DNA of 64,000 nucleotides, taken from contig SNVD02005036.1 in assembly GCA_013180625.2 (NCBI GenBank), positions 62,001 through 126,000 of the forward strand, read 5' to 3'. Of the stretch, positions 46,932 through 58,986 are shown piece after piece. The position numbers were made by a program, and so were the translations under genes. A model generated the notes under the pieces. That model saw only the letters and a program-made list of their open reading frames with translations, had not been told where the DNA came from and did no database searches. Position 1 is the stretch's first letter. Every line of letters starts with the position of its first letter. The stretch is from Boswellia sacra. Taxonomy: Eukaryota; Streptophyta; Magnoliopsida; Sapindales; Burseraceae.

Positions 46932-49900
46932 TTAAGAGGTGCCTTTCAGCTTTTTGGAAATCCAATCTGCAAGGTTTGCTATTGCAAATCCCAGGAAAAC
47001 CTGCGAGCCCAAATAAAACCTTGTGTAAATGTTGTAAACAGAATTGATACCAAAGGTAGGAGTCTTTATATTACCGAGTTACCTGAGCCGATCCAATCAT
47101 ATAAACAAGTGAATACTGTTGGCCATGTATAAACACATCTTCTAACATGGCAAGTGGTATGGTGAGAGAAACACCAAGTGAAGCCACCAATGGAGAGGTC
47201 CAAACAACTCCTAGTGCCCTGCAAGTGTGGAGAAAGCCTTTTAAGTTGATGGGTATATTATGTCATTTTTAATGCAAAAATGAAGAAATATGTTCTATTT
47301 TTACATACCACAAATAGTCTGAGATGAAGTTTCCAACAAAACCGTTTATGAGGATTGTCTCTGTGAGTTTGGTTGAATTGGGAAAACTAAATTTGGGTTC
47401 GATACCGGTGGCTGTCAAAGGCCAAGCTGAAAAGGTAAATGAAAAGGTTCTGTGAAACGTTTTAGAGTTGAATACCAGGATCGAAAAATATTATGAAATC
47501 AATTAAACAAGATAGCAATAACAATATTGTGGAGATCAAAACAAAAAAAAGATAACAGAACCAAGTATATCAAGTAGAAGTAGAATATTTTTCATTAATT
47601 TCACACTTGTCAGGTGAGGTAAGCATAAAGAGATTAGCTACAGAAACTCTGCTCTACAAGACTCTTTTCACCGCTCCGGCTGCTGGAGGAGAAGGTTATA
47701 ATTTAAAGAGTGTTCGCCAGTACTGTGCATCCACATTGACATGTGTACAAGTGATATTTGTTGTATCATCCATGTTATGTTGGTTTGCATTTTTTTAAGG
47801 AAAAATTAAAAAAATGGATACAATTAGGGGTTCTTAATGAAATTTGAATATATCTTGAAAAATTTTAATGTCATAGACACTTTTTTGACAAAAAGACTCA
47901 AATACCCTTTGAAATTCAATTTATTCCTAAACTCTTTATTTCCCTCTTTCCTTCGCTTACCTCTTCCTATTTTCATAACCGTGTCCTATTTTTATAACCG
48001 TCTATTATTGTCCATCTTTCAATACCCCTGGACACCGTAAAAAACGTAGTCTGAAACGTAGTAAGAGGAACGAGAAATTTATTCTGTGTTTAGAGATTTT
48101 GGGTAGATTTTAAGGATTTTGAATTTGAGGATTTGAGTTTGGGTTTGTATTATATATTTTTTCTGTGTTTGTGGGGCTAAATGAAGCGTTATTTGGTTGA
48201 TTTTTTGGTTTGATGTGTGTAAAAATGGTGAAAATCAACGCGTTTCGTCGTGATGAAAAAGACACTCGACCTGTCGAGTCATGTCGGAGGTTTCAACCGA
48301 CATTCGACATCATCGTCGGTGTTCACTCGACACTAGATATAACGTGTCGAGTTTTATCGGATGTACGGACTGACACTCGACACAAGTGTCGAGTGTCAGT
48401 TGTGTCGAGTGTCAGTCCGTGCATCCGATAAGACTCGACACGTTATATCTAGTGTCGAGTGAACACCAACGATAATGTCGAATGTCGGTTGAAACCTCCT
48501 ACATGACTCGACATGTCGAGTGTCCTCTTCGTCACGACGAAACACGTTTTTTTTTTTTTAAGTTTGAGTTTTAAAGGATGTTTTAGTCATTTTTTCAAAA
48601 AAGTGTCTATTGCATGAAAATTTTTCAGGATGTGTCTAAATTTTATTTAAGGCCTCTAATTTTATCTATTTTTTCAATTTTTTTTAAATATATTTCAAAT
48701 TCAAGTACAATCAATACCATTATCAACACCAACAATATATCTTTTTATAACTGTAAAACTTTTAAAAACAAACAAGAATGTAATTCATGTTGTTAGACTT
48801 AAATATTAATGTTGGCCCTTACCTAATAACTAAAGCTTTTTGGTTAAATGGTTTTTTTAAAAGTTCATGTCCCTTCTGTAACGGTCTCCTTGTCCACCGG
48901 GGAACAGGGCCTTATAGGACACCCTCTTTTACCCGCGTGGCAGGTGGGCCCCACATATCCAGGTATTGTCCGCTTTGGGGAACGGGGCCTCAAGGGACAC
49001 CCTCTATTACCCTCACGGTTTTGTCCACATCGGGGAACAGGGGCTCGAAGCACACCCTCTTTTACCCGTGTGGCGCCTTCCCCACTCGAACTTGGGACCT
49101 CCACCACAAAGGCTCCCAAAGTTCAACATGAGTACCATTCGGACAAGTTGCCCGAATGGTACTCATGATGAACTTTGGGAGCCTTTGTGGTGGAGGTCCC
49201 GAGTTCGAGTGGGGGAGGCGCTCCTGGGAATAATCCCTTGAGGGTAATAGAGGGTGTCCTATAAGGCCCCGTTCCCCAAGACAGGGTAGTACCAGGGGAC
49301 AAAACCGTGCGGCCCGGTGGGGTCAGAGCGGACAATACTGGACTGTGTGCGACTGTAGCCTGACACGGGGGCCACCTCTTGAAGGCGAAAGGACCACAAA
49401 GTGCCACGTGTCAGGGGTCCGGTCGTTACACCTTCGTTCTAGGCAACTATGTCACTTGATGAAATCAAGATTCATTTTTGTTTAACCTTTTGGATCAAGT
49501 GATTTCCTCACGTAAGTCACATATCGATTTATGATTGGTCACCTACATTCATTATACTTGATAAAAAAGTTTAGAACTTACGAAGCCACCAGAAGGCAAC
49601 AAGGGAGAATAATCCAATATAACCAAATAGCCTCTGCATGTCAACTCTTTCTCCTTTGTCTCCAGAAAACTTTTTAAGCAACACTGCATAGAACATAAAT
49701 AGTACTTGTTTTGGCTTAGTTACTCAGACAATAAATATATAAATAAAGAATGTTCTTAACTACATTTTTTAATTAATTAAGAAGACAACAGAACTATTGA
49801 TTCTTCAAATTAATAGAATAGAAGCGATGTTTAACCTGTAAATAGTCCATAACTTATGGATGAGAGTATAGCACATAGATCTCCCTGAAGAGAATGCTTC

Positions 49901-52112
49901 CTATTTCTGTAATCCAAAAACTGAAGTTAATTCTTTGACAATGATTTTGATGAAATTTGGAGAAAATTAAACAAAGCTAATTGATATATACATACTTGGA
50001 TATGGTTGATTGCGACTGATCTGCAATCCATGCCTTCCCAAGAGTAGCCATAGCAACACCAGCCATGCTAACGATGACTGAAATTACTTTGACTAGATTG
50101 ATTTTGTCTTGACCAAGAAGTGCACTAATCACAAGAGTGAACAGTCCTGAAGTTGAAGCTAATAATGTCGTAGTAGCTACACTTGTTCTTGAAAGTGCAG
50201 CATTTGTTAGATACTGCAACGCAAAAACCAAACGACATGTTAATTAATTAACTCGCGTTATCTAAACCCGCAAAACAAAGGTAACTATACGCTGTTACGT
50301 TTCATTACTATATTCAATATATGCCTTTGATAATTAGCATACTGTTCTCCTCTTAACTTTTGAGGTTTGCACTTGTAGTCATGACATCTCATTTTTTTCC
50401 TTAAAAAAAAAAATATTACTTTAAATTGCTTAAAAATTAATTTTGGTTGTTTTTTAGAGGGAAATTTGACAAAATAACCCAAATTATGGGGCTTCCAACA
50501 AAAGATTCCTCTTCTTGAAAATTTTGCATGTGATGATCCTATCAGACGTTTGACAGTGTCCGATACTCAATAGATTGTATCTAACAAAATTCGACAGTCG
50601 ACAGAGGGTCATAACATGTAAATTTTTAAAAACATAGTCATTTTTATAATTCACACTTAAATTTGAGACATTTGTTAAATTTTTTCTTTTTGAGAATTTG
50701 ATCAGATGTCAGGAAGAGGGGAGATTTTTGGCTGGAATTATTTGCATGATTGTGCAGGAAAGAGTAGGTTGAACAGAATTGAATCAAAATCCAAGTAAAC
50801 ATTAGAAAAATCAACATGCCAGTCTCACCTCCGTTATAAACCAGATAGGAGCTATACAAAATCCCATTGCAACAACTTGCTTGGGGCTAAGCTTCCCCCC
50901 TTGTTTCAGTATGTCAATCTTATCGTCGCATTCAGAATCTGGTCGATTTCCAGCTTCATCCTTAGCACAAATACTAATATTATGTATAGCACATTCTTTA
51001 TCGGATCCATACACACCAGACTCGAGTTCTCTGGAGAACTTATCAGCATCAACATCAACATTATTGTCACTGTTGCCTTTACAGGAGCGACTTCTGAACA
51101 ACTTTAGTAGCCAATTTGTGAAGAATGATAGTGGAAGATAAACCACCAAAAGAGAGGTTCCAAGATATGTTACCGCAAATGGATGGTTATAGGTTCTGAA
51201 CACACCCTGTTGAACAATATACATTGTAGCTAGTCACGCACACAAACAAACGCAGGACTAGAAAAATGGTCTTTAATAATTGTTATTTCTTGAAAAATTT
51301 TAGAATTCTTAATGATTTTCAAGAAATTAATTTTTTTAATTAAGAATGAAAGGTGCAAGTCGTGCATTAATTTGGATTGTATTTTGTGCTTCACCTATGA
51401 ATAGAAGAGTTCTTTTTTTTTTTTGGGTCAATTTGTTTACTTTTAGAAGTTGAAGAGGCAATAGAAATTAATATACAGAAGCAATTGGGGTGAAAAACCT
51501 GATCATGCACTGAAAGGAGTTCCCAGAAGCAACCAGGAGACCTCCCCCAGCAATAACCAAAGCAAGCAAAAATGAAAAGGAAAGAAAAATGATAATAACA
51601 TCTTCAGTAAAAGGTATATAACAAATCTATCAACAAAACGGGTATTATATATGGAGATCAAATAACACGGACAACAATGAAAAGATCATCAGTAAACTTG
51701 AGCATTCATCTATACCATATATAGGGTTAATTTAATATATACTTCAAATTAACTTAATTTCCAATGGACAGCCTGCTGTGCATGCATGCTCACCTTTGAT
51801 GTAAATAATTGACAATGATAAATTTCTAAACATATAATACATAGATTCATAATATGCACACCTTAACTTGTAAAAGAAAATTGACTTTAATATAGTATAT
51901 AGCAAGGAAATATAATAATTTTGTTCTAACAAATTGAGAAGCCGATACAAGTAATTGTGATTCTTTATTTTTCAACAGTTATGTCAAGCTAGCATGATAG
52001 AAGAGATGTAGAGAAACAGAAAACTGACCTGGGTAACCTCTGAAGATGTTACCCATGTGAAGAGAACAACAATTATGAGGAGCAGACCACCTTTGTACTT
52101 CCAGCTATCCAT
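46932..52112 (-). CDS. Drug/metabolite transporter family protein, SLC35F5/THI74-like
   Basis: Eight exons on the minus strand: complement of 52029-52112, 50829-51206, 49996-50213, 49836-49906, 49582-49683, 47309-47426, 47083-47218 and 46932-47000; 391 codons with all phases consistent and GT-AG introns. The start is MDSWKYKGGLLLIIVVLFTW (first membrane helix). Exon 2 has PFAVTYLGTSLLVVYLPLSF and a long acidic loop; exon 3 YLTNAALSRTSVATTTLLAS and VISVIVSMAGVAMATLGKAW; exon 5 RLFGYIGLFSLVAFWWL; exon 7 ALGVVWTSPLVASLGVSLTI; the end is WISKKLKGTS. About ten membrane helices in two EamA repeats are expected. Relatives are human SLC35F5 and yeast THI74/YML018C; the substrate is unknown. Intron 5 (2.2 kb) carries two inverted-repeat insertions. 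Confidence 0.9.
47800..48685. mobile_element. Foldback element in transporter intron 5, arms within arms
   Basis: The outer arms (about 47800-47915 and 48585-48685) are reverse complements sharing AAAAATGGATA-type ends, TTGAAAAATTTTAATG-like blocks and TAGACACTTTTTTGA. Inside, 48239-48388 and 48399-48547 form a second, nearly perfect inverted repeat of about 150 bp, rich in CACTCGACA/TGTCGAG motifs. The outer arm type resembles non-autonomous Mutator-like elements. The target duplication is not resolved because the flanks are A/T runs. Confidence 0.75.
48877..49430. mobile_element. 554-bp TG...CA element with self-complementary sequence, CCTTC duplication
   Basis: Begins TGTAACGG and ends CGTTACA, with CCTTC immediately on both sides (48872-48876, 49431-49435), a perfect 5-bp target duplication. 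Its halves fold back around 49125-49165, with a perfect hairpin CATGAGTACCATTCGG. The left half carries three tandem copies of a GGGGAAC(A/G)GGGCCT...ACACCCTCT unit, the right half one. It is GC-rich in an AT-rich intron. The TG/CA ends and 5-bp duplication suggest a solo LTR; the fold-back structure suggests a foldback transposon. Either fits. Confidence 0.75.
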
Positions 52113-52195
52113 TTTAATTTATGTCTTTTCAAATCAACCAAACTTTCTAACAAGATCACTTATACGAAGACTCTTGCTGATCAGCTTTGTGTTTC

Positions 52196-52196
<1 letters not shown>

Positions 52197-52234
<38 letters not shown>
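52197..52234. repeat. (CT)n(AT)n microsatellite upstream of transporter gene
   Basis: A compound CTCTCT...TATATA run about 85 bp upstream of the transporter ATG. On the coding strand it reads (TA)n(GA)n, in the expected promoter or 5' UTR. Confidence 0.9.
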
Positions 52235-52259
52235 GAGGCATGTACATGTTGTGATGTGA

Positions 52260-53680
52260 ATATTTATAAACTTCTTTAATAGTAATGCCCCATCCTTTCA
52301 GCAAATCGGAAAACGAATAAATATTTTAGTATAATGCAATATAGGCTACTAAACATACCCAAGCTAAAAAAGTGGACAGAATTATTGAAGCATTTAGAAT
52401 GTCATATCATATTCAACTATAACATGAAATTAGCTTTTATATATAGTGTTTTTGAATTAGCCTAAATAATATGGACAATGAGGAAGATTAATTATATTCA
52501 AGGCTTTAAACTAAATTGATCACATAATACATACGCCTATTAATCCTTCTGAATAGGGAATTAATTTATTGTCAAACCAAGATAATTTTGATGTATATAA
52601 ACATCTTTGTTTATGATATAAAGTTGGGTAAAAATTACCACTTACATACGAGCAATAAACTGAATCAACCGATTTCTTAGTGCACTAAAAACTTGTGACC
52701 AACCTATAATGTTATCTTAATTTGATGTACATATTTTAATTTCGTCATTTTCTTTTCTCAAGACAACCTGATCAATTTTTTTTTGTTATTATAGTAATTT
52801 GGATATATTAATTATTGTTGTATCTCTATTTGTTAAGACATTTCTGGTTTGACGAAACTGACACCAGAAATTAAAAGCTAACTACCTACCAAAGACGGCT
52901 ATATATAAGAATTCATGATACGATCAACTAACCTCAATGATAATTGAGAGCAAATATGTCATTTGGTACGGTAAGTAGTCTACATGTAGGAGTTTTTAAA
53001 CACAAATACGAAAGATTAAAAAAAGTCATAGATGATTATATATATTTCTCTCTTTAATTTACATTATGATCACATATTGTGTATATACTTTTGTTTCATA
53101 TATAACTTTCATATCAACAATTCATGGGTTTGGCTTTGATACTAGAGTTGCGAAATCAGGTGTTCAATCCAAAAGACTAAGGACCAATCCTCTATATGAC
53201 CTAAGGCATTTCTTTACAACTATCCAATGTGGGAATTCCAACACTAAGTAAATATATCCCATAATTTGATGGAAATTTAAAAAATAAAAAATGTGCATTT
53301 GCATCATTTTTATAAGTCATAAAATAACATGTGTAACATTACGAAAGATTTTCAAGTGGAGAATTTATCAAAATAGTGGAAGTGGAGAATGTCATTTTCA
53401 TGCCCTTATTTTTTGAAGTTGCTGAAATGGTGAACGGAAAGAACAATAAGCAATGTTCAAATTGCATAATATATCTTTTTAATTTTCATAAAAAAATTAT
53501 TCCCTTCAAATTAATGACCATCCTTTCAAATTTTCTTGACTACCCTTTCCTATTATAGGTTTAAGATAAAATATCTAATATGGTATTATAAGTATATTGA
53601 TACCACATGACATGGATCAAATGCTTGTTATTATTTTGAGAAATTAGTTTGTTAAACGATATTAAGCATCCTTAGTAATC
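52260..53680. other. AT-rich intergenic region
   Basis: Should contain the transporter promoter at its left. No gene, TIR or LTR recognised; short chance frames only. Confidence 0.5.
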
Positions 53681-53699
53681 TCAAGTGTTGGTGTCAACG

Positions 53700-55292
53700 T
53701 GTAACACTCTTGCATGTGCCATGCACATGATAATTTTGACCAACTTGTGATAAAACTAGAATGTTATATTACTTTATTGTTTCTAGAAGTATAATTTATG
53801 AAGTATTTGATTCATAATAAATATCTCCTTAGATTAGGATATTAGTTGATGTATTCTAATTAAAATAGGAATATATTTATTTGTGTCCTATTTTATATAG
53901 AAGATACTTATATCACTTCCTATCGGATTAGTCTTTATCCTAATTTGAGTTTGATTAAGATTTTTACAGAATTACATTCGGGCATCCCACTATATATATA
54001 ATGTTATGTTTACATAACAAGTGGAGGTTGATGGGTGTGTGTCAAGGCATTCCAAGAATTAAGAGGAGAGCTTCAACGCAAATTGGAAAGCTTCTTTTTG
54101 AGTGTTTATCCTTGTATGAGAAGTTGTAATCGTGCATGAATTTTTGATTAGGTCTGTATGAGTTAGTATACACTTGAGAGAAGTTAAGGGTTAAATGTTT
54201 ATGTAATTCAGCGTCAGACATTGTGGTTATGTTTGACTTAACAGTGTGTTGTTAATTTATCAGCGACAGAGAGTGGGCAGTGTCACTAGAGTTTAAGATC
54301 TTGGCGAGATTTTATTTTACAAAGATTAGTTCAGCGTGTGAGAGCGAGTTAGCATTGTAAACAATCCTAAAGATTGTACAAACAAGAACTTAGTGAATTA
54401 CAGCTCTAAAGTTGTCCGTGGATGTAGGTTTTATAACCGAATCACGTAAAATCCTCCTGTGCTATTTTACTTTATAGTTTACTATTATATTACTCATAAC
54501 TTCATACTTTCAGAACTAATAATTGGTATCAGAGTAGGTTCACTGATAGACAAGTGAAGAAAAGATCACGTTGATTCAGAGGAATGAAGTTCATTGTAAT
54601 GGAGGATCCAAAACACAACCACCTATTCTTAATGATTGTAATTATTCATATTAGAAAGTGAGAATGATGATGTATATCAAATCTCTTGATGACAAGGCAT
54701 GGACCAGTGTGCTAAAATGATGGACACCACCAACAAAATTGAATGCTTTTGGTGATTCTGAACCCAAACCTGAGGAGGAATGGACTGATGAAGAATATCG
54801 ACGTTCAAGCTGGAACTCCAAGCTCTTAATGCAATTTTTGCTGCTGTGGACTTAAATAACTTTGGACAGATTTCAAGATGCAACGTGGTCAAAGAGGCTT
54901 GGGACATTCTTGAGGTAAAACATGAAGGTACTGCATCTGTTAAAAGATCTAAATTGATGAGATTGAATTCTCAATTTGAAAATTTGATGATGCATGAGGA
55001 TAAGTCCATTTCTAAGTTTTATTCTAAGTTATGTCACATAACAAATTCTGCATATATGCTTGGCAAGACTTTCACTGATGTAGAAATTGTTAGCAAAATA
55101 ATCAGATCTGTTCCAGATAAATTTCAACCTAAAATTTTAGCCATTGAGGAAGTTAAAAACACTGATGAGGTGAGGGTTGATGAACTGATTGGCATTTTCC
55201 AAAATTTTGAGATTAATCATAGTACTAGGAAGCAAAAAGGGAAAGCCATTGCATTAAATGTTAAAACTAAAAAAATCTAATGATGAAAGTAA
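53700..55292 (+). mobile_element. SIRE-type Ty1-copia element D, 5' LTR and partial gag, cut by Athila
   Basis: An LTR ending ...ATACTTTCA at 54512 (left end uncertain, between about 53580 and 53860; TATATATATA box near 53991) is followed by a PBS, TGGTATCAGAGT (54524-54535), and gag. The LTR and gag match copia A, which lies in the opposite orientation at the other end of the window. Sequence homologous to gag ends at 55292, where the Athila LTR begins. The remaining part should lie beyond the window, on the other side of the Athila insertion. Confidence 0.82.
54583..55292 (+). pseudogene. Copia D gag, decayed and interrupted
   Basis: Reads PPILNDCNYSY-stop-KVRMMMYIKSLDDKAW, then a TGA near 54718, WTDEEYRRSSWNSK, a frameshift at about 54820, and a long open part (VDLNNFGQISRCNVVKEAWD, GTASVKRSKLMRLNSQFENL, FYSKLCHITNSAYMLGKTF, RSVPDKFQPKILAIEEVKNT). 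It stops at 55280 by a frameshift in an A-run. It keeps the block that is deleted from the gag of copia A. Confidence 0.88.
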
Positions 55293-56668
55293 TGATGAGC
55301 TTTGACACATCCAAAAAAGGATTGTCTCCCAAGCATAGGAGTGTCGAAGTAATAAAATCCGGTGAGACCGGGGTCGATCCACGAGGAAGGAGATTTTAGC
55401 GCTCAAATTATAAGCTAAGCAAACACGATATGATGATTTAAAGATATGACAAGATAATATCAACAATGGATGAGAATAATTAAAATGTGCAAGTAAAAGG
55501 AATTAACACAATAATAATGAAAGCTAAGGTTAGGGGATCCGCCCTCGATATTTCGAATAAGGATAATTAGCCCATTTTAGTTATATGAATTATATTTGTT
55601 TCATTACCAACATTTATACCACTTCTTGTAAATGGGTTCAAGCATCCAATGTGCCAATCATCATATGTCTACAACAAATCAAGGTTTCTAACTAGATTCG
55701 TGTCGGTAAGGAATAACCATACATCATCTAGAAAGGATCCAAGCATTTGATGTGCCAAGGATTGTCGACAATGGATCAAGACCTCCACTTTACGAGTGGT
55801 GTCAAGATTGATTAAGAAATTAAATATAAATCATATTGAATAAACATTATAAGATTAAGATTATTAAGCACATATTAAGGGTTAGAGAATCCTTATTCTC
55901 ATATCAAGGGTTTCACCCTTTCACCTTAGCAAAAGAGAAATTAGAAGAACATTATAATAGAAAGAAAATAAAATGCAAGAAAAAGGAAATTCATTAATAA
56001 CATAAACACACAAAACACAATACAAGATCCTAGCCAAAGCCAAAATGTTCCAGCCAAGGCCAAGATGCCCTAATGGGTCACAAGGCACCTCTATTTATAG
56101 ATACATCCAGGGGCAAACTTGTCAAATTACAAGGGCATAATTGTCAAATATTATTTGTAAATATCTTTGACAATTGGGATCATTAGGCACCGACTTTGAC
56201 CATCAATTTTGACATTGAAATGTTGAGAATTTTAATCACATGTCTTCATGAAAGTTGTAGATATTTCTCTCAGCTTTCTAGAACATATTGATTTTTACAA
56301 TTTTGATACGTATTTTGAGAGATACGGTCCAAATACTGAGGCCTGGTCAGACTTGGCTGAGACTGTAGATGGGTTCACTTCAAGCCCAATTTTGGTCCAC
56401 TAAAAGCCCTAATTTGATGATGCTTGTGAAATGCAACCTTGTAGACAATTGAATCCGCTTTCCAAAACATTAAGAATTGCACCATTCTGATCTATAAATA
56501 GAGAGTTATGCCCATTTTACCGAACCTGTAACAAAACCAAAATTAAGAGAAATTAATTCCAAAGATGCAAATGCTACAAATATGCTTAAGTTGAGGAATT
56601 TAATGACACTATTAATGCAATATGATGAACTAAACTCTTATTAAACATGCATATTTAAGTGTTCATCA
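55293..56668 (-). repeat. 3' LTR of Athila element
   Basis: In minus orientation it runs from TGATGAACACTTAAATATGC to CAAAGCTCATCA, about 1376 bp with short inverted ends TGATGA/TCATCA. It contains the motif CTTGGGAGACAATCC and a stretch reading GGATCGACCCCGGTCTCACC near the outer end. The boundaries are inferred from the polypurine tract and the end of copia D gag; no second LTR is available. Confidence 0.75.
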
Positions 56669-56683
56669 CACCCCCCAACTAGC
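56669..56683 (-). other. Polypurine tract of Athila element
   Basis: On the minus strand AGCTAGTTGGGGGGTG directly precedes the LTR. A second G-run (GGTTGGGGGGGGGAAGG) lies upstream at about 57851-57866. Confidence 0.65.
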
Positions 56684-58020
56684 TTATTGCTAGTCTCTAG
56701 CAATTAAAGCGTTATTATTTAGAAGTGATTTATAGAATTTTACATCCAAGGTGGTCATTATTGCACTCTCCTTGATTTTATCCAAATAAACAAACTCTCA
56801 ACCAATTATTATTATTATTATTATTATTTTATTTTTATTTTTTATTTTATGACTCATGTACCCTTCGGTCAAGATATCTATAAACCTTCTTTTTGTGCTT
56901 AGTCAACACATGACTATGGGGCTTATTAGAAAGAAGTCATATCGGTTCTAATATTTGTTAAGGCAAATAACCTTAGGTAAGGGGCATTTATTCATTATAT
57001 ATATATATTTTTTTTTTTTTTTTTTTTTTTAAGGAATGCATCTTTAACCCATGTAGCGAGCCTTAGGCTAATGACTCCCAGACCAGTTGGCCTTAGGGCA
57101 TTAGGTGTTAAGACACCCCTTCGAGCTTAACGACTCGGGTTGCCGATGCTTTATTTTTGCTTAGAAACTTGTGGATAGTGCAATGTTCAATCCCATTAAG
57201 CTTTCTCCTTAATCCATGTAGCGAGCTTTGGGCCAATAGCTCCCAAACCAGTTGGTCTTAGGGTATTAGGTGTTGAGGCACCCCTCGGGCTTAATTGCTC
57301 GAATTAAGGAGGCTACGAGACCAAACTTATCCACAATTGCTCTCTTCTTTTTTTTTTTCACTTTTTTTTTAACTTTCCCCTTCCTTTGTGTTGTTATCCT
57401 AAACAAAACAAAAGAACTCAATATTACAACATTTCATTTTGCCATCCACAATCATGCATCAAGGTATGTGTGTGTGTGCAAGAAAGGTTCATGAATACTT
57501 GCTTAATGAGTACATAAGCACACAATTTTTAAATGATAAGGTTGTGAGAGTTCATAGATTTGAATAATTCAAAGTGAAATGAATAAGACCTCCTTGTTAT
57601 AAAATTCAAAAATCAAGACTAAATAATATCAAGTTAGCTAAAATGAGTTTACAAGATCAAAATAAAATGACAAATTGGTTAGAATGGGTTTCAAGAGTTC
57701 AAACTGGTCCTCCTTACTCTGCCATTCCTGACCCAGAATGCGTCTCAAGAGGATTTGAACTCCTTACGCCGCGCTCTGAATCTAATTACTAACTCGCTTT
57801 TTTTTTTTTTAAGAAAAAGGAAATTCAAGACACACTTATGTCTACTATCCTTCCCCCCCCCAACCAAATGAAACATTGTCCTCAATGTTTAAATGTAGAG
57901 AGATCAAGTATAGGAGACATTACTTGAAGCTTCTGTTATTCAAGAGAGATGACCTGAAAGACTCATAAAATAACATGCTAAAAATAAAATAAAATAAAAT
58001 AAAGGACAATAAGAAAAAAA
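56684..58020 (-). other. Long 3' untranslated region of Athila element, with repeats
   Basis: Non-coding. Two direct copies of about 85 bp (57047-57130 and 57213-57300) share GTAGCGAGC.TT.GG, CCAGTTGG.CTTAGGG.ATTAGGTGTT and the ACCCC block. Also present are a TTATTATTATT run (about 56808-56850) and long T-runs at 57006-57031 and 57346-57372. No ORF with known homology is seen. Confidence 0.6.
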
Positions 58021-58638
58021 TTACAAACGGAGATTCAAATCTAATTTGCACTTTTTGTTTTGCCCTCCTGCCCAATTAATTTGAGTACTAGCCGGGTCAG
58101 GTTCATACTCAACTTCTTGTAATTTGTCAAGTAACTCACTAGCAGAAGTGGCAGAAACAAGGATCTTTCTCGCTGAATGAGGGATAAAATTTTGTTCCAC
58201 AGCTATATCAACAAAACTTATCAAAGGGTCAAAGAAATTTTTAATATTCAACAAACCTATGGGTTTTTGATGGAGATTTAGTTGGGCCCAAGAGGCAATT
58301 TGAAAAATTTCTTCAAGAGTGCCAAAGCCACCTGGTAAAGCAATAAAGGCATCTGAATTGATGAGCATATGTGCCATGCGTTCATGCATAGAGGAGACCT
58401 GTAACTCCTTCCCAACTGTTTTTCCAACAATACTTTCTATAGCCAAAGCTTTAGGAATAACTCCTAAAACTTGAGTGCCTCATACATGTGCAGCTGTTGA
58501 CACACAACCCATTAACCCGAGGCTACCTCCCCCATAAACCACATGAATCTTTCTTTCAGCCAGTAGCCTACCAAGATAGTTTGCTACTTCTACAAATTCC
58601 TCACTTTTACCCGGTCGAGATCCGCAGAATACACACAT
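58021..58638 (-). pseudogene. LOG-like: LOG-like cytokinin riboside 5'-monophosphate phosphoribohydrolase, intronless copy in Athila element
   Basis: The minus-strand ATG at 58638 begins MCVFCGSRPGKSEEF, the usual LOG start, with YGGGSLGLMG at residues 39-48. A TGA at 58482-58480 (codon 53) breaks the frame just before GTQVLGVIPKALA. It then runs open to TAA at 58021: MHERMAHMLINSDAFIALPG, the signature PGGFGTLEE (PGGxGTxxE), WAQLNLHQKPIGLLN and a divergent tail. With the stop read through it has 205 codons, close to the usual 210-220. LOG enzymes release active cytokinin bases from their nucleotides in the cytosol. Plant LOG genes normally have several introns; this copy has none, so it was probably acquired through an RNA step. 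Without read-through it is a pseudogene; an internal Met at 58446 would give only the C-terminal 141 residues. Confidence 0.9.
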
Positions 58639-58986
58639 CCTTTGGATTCAATGTTGTGAAGTTCCCTCCATGTCTATGCAACTCTCTAACTATGTGTGAA
58701 GAAGAAAACAAGACATGTGGTATTTATGGAGTGTAAAAAGGTATGCTAACGATAATATCTATCTAGGTAGCTCGATTATTTGTTGAAAAAGTTGACAATA
58801 ATGTATAAAAATTTAAAAGATGATGAAATAAGACACCATAAGTCAAACAAAAGATACAAATTCAAAAATGACAGCTATGAGGTATTAAAATTCAAAAATG
58901 ATGGCACGCATGCATATGTACAGGTAGTTGTGACTGTGGCTCACATCTTCCTCTGGTTTTATGTCCAAAAATGGCTTAAACACCTT

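Noticed and set aside
53140..53240. Segment with CCAATGTGGGAATTCCAACAC resembling plant LTR or solo-LTR text
   Set aside because: The phrase is reminiscent of plant LTR sequences, but no TG/CA ends or target duplication could be found around it.
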